DNA of 45,524 nucleotides from Lingula anatina (Eukaryota > Brachiopoda > Lingulata > Lingulida > Lingulidae): the NCBI RefSeq assembly GCF_001039355.2, contig NW_019773603.1:271303-316826 (forward strand). Direction: 5' to 3'. Positions 14,701 through 24,621 of the stretch are shown in pieces. The position numbers were made by a program, and so were the translations under genes. Each line of letters begins with the position of its first letter. The first letter of the stretch is position 1. Below the pieces are notes generated by a model. The model was not told the origin of the DNA and did not search any database. It saw only the letters and a program-made list of their open reading frames with translations.

Positions 14701-17700
14701 CTATGGTACCCAGGTGCCCCATGACGGCCTCACAGCTGCTGGTGGTTTTTCTGGTGGTGGGCAGGCTACAATGCATTTTCAAGCAGAAATGACAGGTTTT
14801 GCATTACTTTTTATGTTCTATGTTGCTTGCATTTTTTATTTTGCTTACATATTTATTTATTTATTGAGGGTACACACATGGTAAATATATTAATAATTAT
14901 CTTTCCCATCACCCACATGAGGTTAGTTGAAATAAATAATAGAAGTATAAATAAAATAAAAAAAGATTAAGTTAAGATAATGTTAAAACTCAAAATCACT
15001 AATATATATACATATATACAAATTGATAACAATAACATTGCTAGAATTTATTTAATAGCATTTGTAATCATTGTATGGTTGTTTTCAGCACCAAAAAAAA
15101 TTAAAAAAAAACAAACAATCAAATAAATAAGAGGTGGCTTTAGAAGTCATGAGGTAATGGTAACCTTTAAGATGTATAGTCTTGGTTCTGACCTTTTGAT
15201 AAAAAATTCTTCAGTTTTGACATATCAAAAATGTCCTACTGAAAACACACTTATTTTTGCATCATCAGAGATTGTATCAAGGGCCCAAAAACCTTCAATG
15301 GAGGGCACCTTGTGAATCAAAATGTTCATAGCATAAACAAATTAGCTCTAACTTCTAATATAAAATGCTTAATTGCAATCACTTCTCTCCAATTCCTTTG
15401 TACTTTTTATCAAAACAAAGCAGATAAATTTTGAAAAAAAATTTTTTCCATGGTTCAGGTGGATGTGTGCTGCCATCTCATTTTTTTAACCATATAGTAT
15501 TTCTGCAGTGCTGGTGGTACATCTTTAGGAGGTACCTTGCACATCTCCAAGCTCCTAGCTAGAATAGGCTTTAATAACAGTATCAGATAAACTGTGAACT
15601 GTTTCCCCTGGAAAAAAACCTCAACATCCTGTTTTGTAATTGCAAAACTCATTAAACAGCGCAACATCTGGTTTAAATTATCACACATTCTAATTGTGTT
15701 AATTATATCTGAAATCCTAGGCAAAGACCAGTTTACTCAAATGTGCTGGCAACAGGTGTTACAGTGGCTTGGTGTTGTCTCATTTTTGTTATTATTTAAA
15801 CTATTTCTGGGCAGGAGAAGGGGTACCAACAAAGCTAGGGGACATTATGCCCCACCCCCTCCCCCTGGTCAGCTTTTTCTACAGAGTAAAAGACTGTAAA
15901 ATTATCATAGTTTGAGATCAGTTACAGTATTCTGCATTCATTCATTTGTCAAAAATTTAGTTTTTGACATTTTGTTTTCAGTAACAAGGCTCATCGAAGA
16001 TAATTATCATTCTTACAGTTAAATTATACAATTAGGTGAAAATGTTATTAAAAACAGATACTAGGATCATGGAATAATTCAGTAGTAATAATTCAAAGTC
16101 TTATGTATGGATTTTAACAAATACAATAAAGATTAAATTTTTTTACTAGTTTTGATAATGAATTTCACAACTTTGTTATAGTTCAGACTGGGTAATCATC
16201 TTCTTTACAACACCAGTAAACCAAGTTGCTTAAAGCCAATCAATTTCAAGAAAAAACACAAATATGTTAATAAATTTAAATCAGCATACCTTTTGATTCT
16301 AATTTGCTTCAGTTGTAAATTTTATATCACCATATGAGTTAAAGCTTGGTTAATGATAATGAATCATTTTGAGATCAAATGTATTTTAGGTGCTCTTCAG
16401 CAGGGAACTACTGGCAGTCTAGTTAACATGACCACAGAAGGCAATGGTGTAGGTTTAAATGATGAATGGTATGCACATGTTTATCAATTAATGTATTATT
16501 TTTACAGTTTTTTTTTATTATTTCCTTTTTCATCACTTATAATTATAACCATACAAAGTCTCCCCCCCCCCCTTCTCTCCCTCTCACAATTACACAAACA
16601 CACACATGATTGTGTTTTTAAATGTTTGTTGGCTTTTTCCCATGAAATTAAATGGACTTTTGGTGGGGTTTTGTGGTGAAAATGAAATAAGATAAAAAGC
16701 AATTTCCACCAAAAAATGCAGCATCATCAGCAGTTTTTTCTAGTCTTAAAGGATCATTTCTATATCAAGTCTATATTGTGTAAGAGGGTAAAATATTTAG
16801 TACTACAAAAGAAAAAAATGAATTTTCTTGCCAGGATAAGGCACTCTAAAAGCTGATAATATTACAATTCAATCAACTGTTTTTTTTTCTCCATTCTAGG
16901 CTGGCATGGTCAAATAAAACTTTAGCTATAGTGGGCTCAGTGATTGGTGGAATTGTTGTTCTGTCAATACTGATAGGCATCTTTTTAAAGTGGATTGGAT
17001 GGGAATTTAAACTACCAACTAGAGGTAAGTACAGTAGTCATACAGGAACAAATCAATCAATCAATCAATTATTTAACTAATTAATTGATTAATAAAAAAT
17101 ACCCCACAGTCTTGATATTCTGGAACTGCTGCACTGGATTTAAACTTATGGAAAAGGAGAAACACTGAAGTCATACAATAAATAAACCAGTTGAAAAATG
17201 AATTACTACATAAATAGATAATAAATACTCCCTTCTATATACTCGATGGCCGGGAACTGCCAGGAATAAACAAGATAAATGATAATTTGAAATATAAGGA
17301 GACAAGTGGTGCAGAGTTCGTATATAATATGAACATGTAGTTTATATAACACCGTTACATGTGACAGCTAGTGTAGAAAAAGACTTGTACATTTTTTTTT
17401 TTCAGAATCAACAGCAAAGCTGACATCAAGTAAGTTTGATAATCCAGTATATGAGACAGATTCAGAAGAAGATTCCTTGTCCGGTTCCATGGTTTCCATG
17501 CAACATCGTGGATACAGGTTAGCTTACATCTGTTTTTTTTTTTTGTTTGTTTGTTTGTTTGTTTAAATGAAGGTGCTTAATAAAAAATGAAATTTCCTTT
17601 TTTTGATCCACCCGTTATGTTCACTTAGGAAATTGAATTTTTTTTTCTTTAAATGAAATAAAAGGTGCTTTAATAAACATAAAAATCAATATGCACTCTG

Positions 17701-18145
17701 TTTGATGTCAAAATTCATTTCTAACTCAAAGGTTGATCACAAAAAAGGAATAAATGGATAAATTGTCTTTGGCTTTTAAAGCCTTGCTACTCATGATTGT
17801 TTGAATGCACCATACTTCAGTGCTATAGACCAGTCTTAACCCCTGCCAAATTGAAATATATTACACTGAAGGCCCTAAGCCAGCAATTTCTAAAGGGGGG
17901 TTCTTTTTTAGAAAAAGTGGACCTTTTCCCATATAATCTTCATGTACCAAGATCATATTTTACCCAGAGTGGACCTTTTCCTAGCAAAAGGGGCCGTTCT
18001 TTCAACCCCCCCCCCTGAACCCCCCTGGCTATGGGCCTGCACTGTGTCTTATTAAAGTGGTAATGATTCTACTGCCTGGGTTCAAAAATTGCTAAAGTGT
18101 TTACAGTCTCTTAATCTTGATTTTTTATATTACAGGGAATTCTGA
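1199..18145 (+). CDS. cachd1-like: VWA and Cache domain-containing membrane protein (CACHD1-like), 25 coding exons
   Basis: Exons: 1199-1702, 2343-2467, 3829-3967, 4401-4530, 5026-5102, 6052-6159, 6482-6674, 7313-7465, 7832-7983, 8257-8397, 8713-8838, 9222-9336, 10126-10219, 10631-10834, 11218-11314, 11827-11879, 12140-12248, 12618-12812, 13205-13298, 13484-13574, 14053-14795, 16390-16468, 16900-17024, 17406-17517, 18136-18145. All introns are GT-AG and phases chain without a break, giving 1322 residues plus TGA. Order: signal peptide, VWA (about 220-400), first Cache region (about 400-610), second Cache region (about 620-840), Cys-rich segment, Pro/Thr stalk, membrane span 1249-1270, short tail. 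Family knowledge: CACHD1 is an alpha2delta-like cell-surface protein that modulates voltage-gated calcium channels. Order and local similarity (LYPG, FDPREQQWY, VADIL) fit CACHD1 better than CACNA2D. The start is uncertain: ATGs at 1199, 1214 (A at -3) and 1241 are in frame. Donors at 10220, 10835 and 14796 are weak. Confidence 0.87.
2343..6159 (+). other. CACHD1-like exons 2-6: VWA domain region
   Basis: Exon 2 carries FWHYIVTEEKDLYQFP, which aligns with the segment before the VWA fold in CACHD1. Exon 3 opens the fold with NMAIVIAVSNIT. Exon 6 supplies a core strand, NVLLFLTSGI. At the place where a metal-binding VWA has DxSxS there is no aspartate, so the MIDAS site looks degenerate, as in CACHD1 and unlike the DxSxS of CACNA2D proteins. 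Intron 2 (2468-3828) holds the dispersed repeat at 3005-3625. Intron 5 (5103-6051) shows nothing I recognise. Confidence 0.75.
3005..3625. repeat. Dispersed repeat, copy 1 (intron 2 of the CACHD1-like gene)
   Basis: The block begins with CGTTGCCATC-type triplet runs, then CCATGCACTTTCAGTG, and matches 38775-39415 along most of its length, including GATGGTAAATCTGTTA and CATGTATTGTGTAAT. Relative to the other copy it lacks an internal stretch. A second, more diverged partial copy of the 3' part follows at about 3531-3625. No terminal inverted repeat or target duplication was found. Confidence 0.75.
6482..8838 (+). other. CACHD1-like exons 7-11: first Cache region
   Basis: These exons encode residues about 362-616. 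The sequence runs from the end of VWA through ARFY-like and GMALTIGAPF segments to GVVATDVSVATLF and GNIIAHPRL, the pattern of Cache folds (a strand with a short acidic/valine core, then a His-Pro turn). The acceptor of exon 10 must be the AG at 8255-8256. The AG at 8236-8237 is also possible, but leads to an in-frame stop (TAA) within six codons, so the downstream site is used. Exon 11 (YYYRYDILDNMGRD) matches the inter-domain segment of CACHD1. Confidence 0.75.
10253..10402. mobile_element. Foldback (MITE-like) hairpin element
   Basis: The two halves are imperfect inverted copies of one another: the left arm starts AAGGCCCCGTAACT and the right arm ends AGTTACGGGGCCCT, with similarity running nearly to the centre. 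The 150-bp unit sits 34 bp after the exon 13 donor. No clear target duplication is visible. Open frames on both strands here are by-products of the symmetry. Confidence 0.7.
11560..11711 (+). mobile_element. CAGGCC-family short non-autonomous transposon, copy 1
   Basis: The element starts CAGGCCCGTAGCCAG and ends CTATGGGCCTG, with the internal line 'GAAAAAGTGGACC ... AGCAAAAGGGG' shared by all copies. It is flanked by TGTCA (11555-11559) and TGTTA (11712-11716), a 5-bp duplication with one mismatch. It lies in intron 15 of the CACHD1-like gene. Confidence 0.82.
13205..13574 (+). other. CACHD1-like exons 19-20: cysteine-rich segment
   Basis: Exon 19 (13205-13298) encodes five cysteines in 31 residues, beginning CCYSEPLCKE. 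Exon 20 (13484-13574) adds PPCPRSC. With the CTAMRSC and YPVCVP segments at the start of exon 21, this gives the Cys-rich juxtamembrane block that follows the second Cache domain in CACHD1. The spacing is not conserved well enough to name a domain. Confidence 0.7.
14053..14795 (+). CDS. CACHD1-like exon 21: Pro/Thr/Ser-rich extracellular stalk
   Basis: This 743-nt exon is the largest in the gene and encodes about residues 967-1214. After CIWTNHLRYPVCVP it becomes almost entirely Pro, Thr, Ser, Ala and Gly, like a mucin-type, probably O-glycosylated, stalk. It includes four tandem 7-residue units of GAPTLKP type at 14234-14317. The exon ends at a weak donor, ACAG|GTTTTG, chosen because it gives the phase needed by exon 22. 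The frame stays open to 14884, so retention of part of the intron is possible and would truncate the protein before the membrane span. Confidence 0.75.
14234..14317 (+). repeat. Coding 21-bp tandem repeat, four units
   Basis: Four consecutive 21-bp units encode GAPTLKP, GASTLKP, GAPTLKP and GGPTLRP in the stalk exon. Frame is kept because the unit length is a multiple of three. Copy number is likely to vary between individuals or species. Confidence 0.85.
14796..16389. other. Intron 21 of the CACHD1-like gene
   Basis: A 1594-bp intron. It is AT-rich with A and T runs. Open frames at 15455-15724 (minus) and 15594-15899 (plus) match nothing I know and overlap each other. I see no mobile-element boundary. 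Confidence 0.6.
16390..17024 (+). other. CACHD1-like exons 22-23: membrane anchor
   Basis: Exon 22 (16390-16468) encodes a short linker ending in a split Trp codon (TG|G). Exon 23 (16900-17024) encodes LAIVGSVIGGIVVLSILIGI and on to FLKW, an uninterrupted hydrophobic span (about residues 1249-1270) followed by lysine. With the N-terminal signal peptide this gives a type I topology. The GxxxG-like glycine pair is typical of packed single spans. Confidence 0.82.
17406..17517 (+). CDS. CACHD1-like exon 24: cytoplasmic tail with FDNPVY
   Basis: This exon encodes most of a tail of about 50 residues. It carries FDNPVY at 17435-17452 (residues 1293-1298), an FxNPxY sequence known in other receptors as a binding site for PTB-domain endocytic adaptors. 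An acidic serine cluster (TDSEEDS) follows, a plausible casein kinase 2 substrate. The tail is much shorter than that of vertebrate CACHD1. Confidence 0.8.
17869..18039 (+). mobile_element. CAGGCC-family short non-autonomous transposon, copy 2
   Basis: The element starts AAGGCCCTAAGCCAG and ends CTGGCTATGGGCCTG. It is flanked by perfect 5-bp duplications CACTG at 17864-17868 and 18040-18044. The length is 171 bp because of an expanded internal C run. It sits in the last intron of the CACHD1-like gene, 96 bp before the final coding exon. Confidence 0.87.
18136..18145 (+). CDS. CACHD1-like last coding exon, 10 coding nucleotides
   Basis: The acceptor TATTACAG is followed by G, which completes an Arg codon, then GAA TTC TGA. 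The protein therefore ends ...GYREF. Phase agreement with exon 24 supports it. The remainder of this exon is 3' UTR, with a candidate AATAAA at about 18585-18590. Confidence 0.75.
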
Positions 18146-18803
18146 ATTTTTGGTTACAGCAGTTTTGTAAAACAAACTACAGGGAAAAATACACCCACAA
18201 CAGAATTAAGCGAGGTGGGATACTATTCAGATACTGAATATTACCTTCCAAAAGTCTTTTTGAACATATCCATTGTCATTATGTGGACATGTGTAATATT
18301 GAATTCATTACTGACTATCAGATTTTTAAATATCTGGTTGGTGTGAATATAGCTAGAGCATTTTCCTTAGTATGGATGGATATGACAGCAAAAGTAACAG
18401 ACTGAATCCAGCCTTGACATGGAGGCAGTGACTTGCATTGACACAGGGCAACAACAACGAAAATTGGTCATAGTTTTTGTGGTTTTATATTCAAACAAAT
18501 GGATGACAAAAAAGATAAACATGTCTTGAAAGATGATGGCACTACTTGTCCAAGCCCAAAAAACATTATATTTCCAATGACTGAAATAAATATCATTTTC
18601 ACTATTAAAATCATCACTATGTGTATTTAATAACGAGACATGTGGGTACAGGATATTTTCTTTAACTAAAATCTCCCACATAGAATTCACCAGCTGCAAT
18701 CATAAACACTGTAGATTAAAGCACTGACAGGTAGATAAAAGCATGATGATCATCATTTTCAGTGTTTTGCAGTTACCATTTACATACAGCAGAGGCAGAC
18801 ACG

Positions 18804-18834
<31 letters not shown>

Positions 18835-21793
18835 AATCTATATTACAACCTGACTCGTCGTGAATTCTTGTCAGATCCGATTCACTGTACTGTTTACTCA
18901 CTTTAATGCAAGTGTTAAAAGAGGTGGGAAATTGGTGGTGAGCAGGTGTCAACGAAGCATTTGTAAATATGGATATCACTCAATTAATATTCCTTGCTAA
19001 CTGAAAGTTACACCTTCAGGAAAATTTCCAAATACTTCACATGGTGTCAACATATCACACTCTTAAAGGGATAACAACTCTTCCTACAAGATCTATATTT
19101 CACAGTAAAATCATTGTAAACAACTCAGAAATATAATATACTCTATTTTACATCAAAAACGGCAGTTAAAGCAAGTATTCTGATATCTGTGCTTGCCATC
19201 TGACCATATGACCTCCAAAGATTGCTATACTCTGTAGAATTAGAAATGGATTTATTAACCATTGGTAAGTATGGGAAAGCTTCAGGAAAATTAATTTTTG
19301 GCCAAAATGAACAGTTGTGACCCTTTAAATAGGGAACAATTGACAGGTACAGAAAGGGAGGCTTGAAGGTTGTTTCATCAGTGCACAAACCAATCTTCTG
19401 TAACATACAGGGTGGTCCATAAAAAAAAAAGTTACTTTCCCTCTCAATTTTGATATAATTAGGATATTTCCAACTTTCTTTCACGAAACTGTCCCATAAG
19501 GATGACCATTTTATTCTTGCAAATTCTGCAAAAATTGGAAACCTTTATGGAAGTCAAATTGCAATCATCATCTCGCATCACACTTTCCTTAGCCACCCTA
19601 CTCGCCAGATCTCAATCGCCCAGATTTCTTCCTTTGGGGGCACCTTAAGGACAGAATTTATGTTTAAAAGCCACAAACTCTTTGAAGAGAAGTAAGGAAC
19701 AGTTGGGCTGACATGATTGCAAAAGTCATTGCCCGTTTTAATGTTCGCGTGGCCGTCGTTATTCAGCAGCAAGGAGCATGGATAAAGTACATACTGAAAT
19801 TTGACTACCTTTAAGTTTTCCAAGTTAGAAAATATGGTATTCATTCCTGTAACAAGGAGTTTATCATATGGCCTTCAACCAACCTTGGGTTACAGGAAAT
19901 CCAAGAATAATACGTGAAATATATCATCAGAGCTGCATGTTTATTTTAATTATAAAATTGGGTATGAAAGTTTTAATTATTTTGCAGTAAGGGAGTTACA
20001 TGCAGAGACAGACACTATTTTTTTCTGAATATAGATTACAAACAAACTGCCACAACGTCTTGTCCAAAAGAGACCACAAAAACAACAACTAAATATTTTA
20101 CTAAATGTCTGTTATTTACAACAACTTACAAATATCATCATGATAACAAGGGGTTATAACAAGTGGCCTTCAACCATTCTTGGGAATCCCAAAAAATGTT
20201 AGACACTAATGATAAATTATAATAATAATTTTTGATGTGCAGAGTTTTTTTCAATCTCATAAATACAGAACTGGGACAAAAATCTAGGAGGCACCAGGCC
20301 TGCCCTAAATATAATTATAGAAAACTGAACTTTTCAATGAGCAATTACAGGCAATTACATAGGGAAAATTAAATAAAGCTAAATAGAATTTCAATCATTA
20401 TACAGGCTGGCAAATATGTACAAGTATTATAGCAAACTGTGAAACTTAATTTACAAAACAAAGAGGGCCTATATGGATAAATTTTACAAGGAAGTTTTCA
20501 CATCTCTGACTCAAACAACCAGCAAAGTCTATAAGGTGTCCTAGATATTTTTTCAAACATCCCATTTCCATAATTGCGAGCGCAATTTCATGTTTGCGTT
20601 TAGAGAAAAATTCCTTGAACCAAAAAAATAAATGACAATAAATAACTATTGATAGCACCATACACAAAATACTTTCTTCAGAAGATTCACAATAAAGCAG
20701 GAATGCATGGTTTTAATTCACAGAGTGCTTAACGAAAATTTTATACTGAACTACATAGGGCACTTCTAAGTGTGTGTAATATGCAATACATTATCCTCAT
20801 GAAAAATGTAAAAAAAAAAATCTTCGACATACAAAGCAATCTTAATATTTTGTTGACATATATCACTTTGAATGAAGTTGGTAAAGAAGTTTTTCATATT
20901 TTTAATAAAAATGCTGATATCCATGAATTTCTCTGACAAGATCACTATAATAATAATAAAAACAATAACAAAAATAATAATTTTATAGTGATAATAAATT
21001 TTGACATCAAATGCAACCTTAACCTATATCGCTTAAACATTGCTTTGCAATGACAACATAACACTATACTTAAAATGCAACTTTTTTCTAAAGAGACAAA
21101 AGGATTTACTTTGTAACACCACCACTACTTACAAGACAATGAAAAACATGTTCGCCAGTGAAGCTAGTTCATTACTTAACATCACAGTTAAACGTATTCA
21201 CAAATCAAGATTTATTTCACAGCTGGTCTTGTTATGAATTTTCACAATGAGTCTAATTTAAAAGTTTTTTTATGACTTATGGCATCCAGGAGTTAACATT
21301 GTTGCTATTTATACTTTGGGGACTTGAATGAAGATCCACCAAAGTGCTTGCTCTTATTGCAATCCTTCAAACTACAACACTACAAGCACTGGTAAATTTA
21401 TTGTGGGTCACCACCACTTTCTCCCCCCCCCCCCCCCCCCCCCAACTCCTTCTCCACTACCTTTAAGCCTTCACCCAACATTTTATAACTAGAAGTTAGA
21501 ACTTCCAACATAGGTGACCCCAGCATATGCAGCCTCTGTCAGAACCATTGAAGTCTACATACACTTTGTTTGAGAGAAATTGTTCCCAATTTTCAGCTTA
21601 TCCTGTATCACCATAAATTATCAGTTGTATTTAGGTTTCAGTTAGAAAAATTGATAAACAGATAAAAAAAATCAACAATAAATAATTCATTACAGTGAGA
21701 AACTTATTGTGCCATTGGGAACATAGCTAAATGAACAGAAAAGCAGTTATTCAAGACAGTTTTCAAAAGGGCATCTACACCATCATGTCATTA
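18146..21793. other. Convergent 3' flanks of the two genes
   Basis: No coding exon is recognised. The left part should include the 3' UTR of the CACHD1-like gene and the right part the 3' UTR of the cwo-like gene (minus-strand AATAAA candidates at 21397-21402 and 21211-21216). Also here are a transposase relic (19408-19810), a poly-T run (about 18806-18830) and a poly-C run (about 21422-21443). Segments near 18785-18870 and 20001-20070 resemble each other, as do 19855-19905 and 20145-20200, so old duplicated repeats are present. Confidence 0.6.
19408..19810 (+). pseudogene. Decayed DDE transposase of a mariner/IS630-like element (C-terminal part)
   Basis: At about 19608-19665 the frame reads LNRPDFFLWGHLKDRIYV, the conserved 'SPDLNPxDFFLWGxLKDRVY' block just after the catalytic region of this transposase group. 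It continues through stops as KPQTL...REVRNSW and then an arginine/valine-rich end. Two in-frame stops and loss of the N-terminal half show it is dead. A candidate terminal sequence CAGGGTGGTCCATAAAA lies at 19408, in the right orientation to be its left end, so most of the coding part between is deleted. No right end was found. Confidence 0.75.
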
Positions 21794-22761
21794 TCAATTA
21801 TGACTGGCTCGTTTGCCCTCCAGCGAAACAAGAGGCGGGGGTATGACAGGCCCTCCGAGCCTGACAGGAATGCTGATTGGGTGAAAAATCTGATGTACGC
21901 TTTCTACTTCAGAGTGCTGCAAGAAGGGGGACAAATAGGACAAATGGACCATAATGGGGATATAATGCGTTGCTGAGGGGTGCATGGCAAAGCCAGGGAC
22001 GTTCATATCTCTCTCCATATAGTCTTTATTGGCTTGTTTTTTTGACACGTGACTGTTGTGGCTGTGCGAGTGCTGTTTGTGCGGGGAGGGGCCCACGCTG
22101 CCACTACTTCCTTGAGAGCTGTACCCATTGCCATTGGAGCTGTACCCATTGGTGGAGCTGTCTCTAGAGTTTGGGTAGTTTGTGGAGGACGAGCTTCCAC
22201 AATAGGAGTTCAACTGATTCCCCATCAGCTGAAACATCTCACTGTCGTTCTCCTCCTTGGAGCTGTTGGATGAACTCGAAGTGCCTGTTTTACTGTAGCG
22301 ATGACCACTTTTCATGTCCTCTGTGAATCTCAGTTTTATGATATTTTTGAATTTGTACACCTTGTCACCATTGCTGTCCAAACTGCACTGCTGGTCGGTA
22401 GGTTCCTCGATAGGGGACGGCATTTCCCCATTTTCGAGGTACTCTCCTTCAACAGACTCATCCATCCCAGCACAAATGTCATCATTCTTCATTTCAGTAA
22501 CAGTAGTCGTAGATTCTGTATTTTTTTCCTCACTGTTTGGCAAATTTGATAGGAGGCTTTTCAAACCGTCATCTTTGATCTCAGCGCCATTGCTGCTTCT
22601 CAAGTCCGAGACTTCTGTGGGGGAGTTTTCTTGTGTGCTACTGTGATCTGTCATTCCAATGCCGGACGAGGACATCTGCATATCGTCTTCATTTCTGCTT
22701 TCCATGGAATCTTGTGGTTTCCACATTGCTGGTGGCTCTTGTGGGATGCTGCTGTAGTTGC
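21794..22761 (-). CDS. cwo: cwo-like exon 6: low-complexity C-terminal region
   Basis: This exon encodes about 322 residues to the stop. It is rich in Ser, Asn, Glu and Asp, with acidic runs, a basic-aromatic patch [12 protein letters not shown], Ser/Asn/Gly repeats, a His-Ser stretch ([10 protein letters not shown]) and a hydrophobic C-terminal part ([19 protein letters not shown]). There is no WRPW-type Groucho motif at the end. Long open frames on the plus strand here are shadows of this biased coding sequence. Confidence 0.88.
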
Positions 22762-24580
22762 CTAAAAGTATATAAATTGATTGGTAAAAGTGCAATTGTC
22801 CACTGAAATAATGAAAAATTTTCATCACAGCTAGCATAAATACTGATAAATTTAAGCAATGTTCAATTTGAATCTAAAAATCAGAACGTAGTTTAAAAGT
22901 TGTGAATTAATGAACTTTTTCCACAAAAAAAAATTTAACACTCATGCAGCTCCACAGTCAAATTAGGAGTTGAGTCACTTTTTACTGGTTTTTAAAAACT
23001 CTGACCAACTTCTTTGCAGATCGATCCAGTTAGATCAACCTAACTCCCCGGGGGTTCAAGCTAAATAGCTGTCAGCCGAGCAGGCACAAAAGTTAATTAC
23101 CCCTTACAGCGGCGGGACAGACATTTAAGCCAGCTGAGCTGACAGTAATCTAGTGAGACTCCCCACGGGGATAGATTGATCTAAAATCTATGGGAATGCC
23201 CCCTATGACTCAGACACTGAAAATAATGCCCATAAGGGTGAATTATTTCATTGAAGACAATAACCATAATATCAGAAGGTAAAGAGGGTGTAAAGAATTC
23301 TGCATAATCATTGAGAAACAGTAGGTTCAGGGTATCAGTGCATTTTTATTTCTTTTACCTGGATAGTATTTCTGGCTTGCCCTTTCCATATGTTTTATAA
23401 TGCCTTGGTAGAGCATATCTTCTGGACTGGAACCCTGACACTCCACCAAAAACGTTGCCACTTCATCCATGCTCTCCTTGAACCCATAATAAAAATGACG
23501 TTGGCAACATTTTTTTGTTGGGTATTTGTCTTCGGAGAGATCCGCTGTGTTGAGTTGCACTTCTAAAACATCATAACATTAACATATATGTCAGTATCAC
23601 TTATTGCAGTGAAAATGATATACTAATAGCATTTTTGCAAACTGCAATGTTGGCAATTTCATTTATATGCCAGTAACCACATCAATAACAAAGAAAACAG
23701 ATAGCAGAAAACTGAGTAAAATATGAGTAAATTCAATTTAAAACAAGGCCTGCATTCAAGTGCACTACCTGCCCTTGGAATAGACAGCAAACTTCACTTT
23801 ATATACTGACTCATACCTGGTCTGCCTTGTGGGCCATGCTGTGCTCTCTCTCGTAGATTGTGAATATATTTAATCGCCATCTCAATTATTTCAGTTTTCT
23901 CAATCCTCCCTTGACCTTGCTGGAAATGATATGAAATAGGAGGGAATCAGTAACTGATTTACTTTCTGGTCTTATTCTATTGTATTTGTTTGGGTGGAGA
24001 AATTTGCATTCAAAATAGGTACAAAAAAATACTGCACCCACCATTCTGAAAAATCAAACTGATATTTTAAACCCTTATTACTGTGTGTACAGTACATTTT
24101 GATTAATTCAATTAGATCAAAATTAAACAATCAAAAAGTTACTTGTCCTGTCATGCAAATAATACAAGGACATAACTTGTGTTTTATGCATGTAAAAGGC
24201 CATTAAGAACAGAAGATCCGGGGATCTATTGTTCCACGGATCAAATACATTAAAGAAGAGCCGACTAATCTGATGATCGTCTTCCTGCCTCCACACACAC
24301 CATCCTTTCCCAAGATTTTGGATTATTTGTTTGATTTCCATTATATGCTGTCATCCACTCTCACTGCCCCCACTTTTTTTCACAAACTGATACAGCAATG
24401 CTGATAAGTTTTAAATCAAGAAAATGTGTCTCAGGCCTACCCAACGACCAATTTACTCAATGCATTTCACAGTATCATACCCCGAACAAATTTTGAGTGG
24501 TGATGCAATACTTTCCAACTCGGCTGAGAATCATCACTATCACATCGCGTACTAGGCAAGAGCATTGTCGCGTCTGATAC

Positions 24581-24621
<41 letters not shown>

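Noticed and set aside
22003-22646. Several open frames opposite cwo exon 6
   Set aside because: They are shadows of a Ser/Asn-rich coding sequence and have no independent support.
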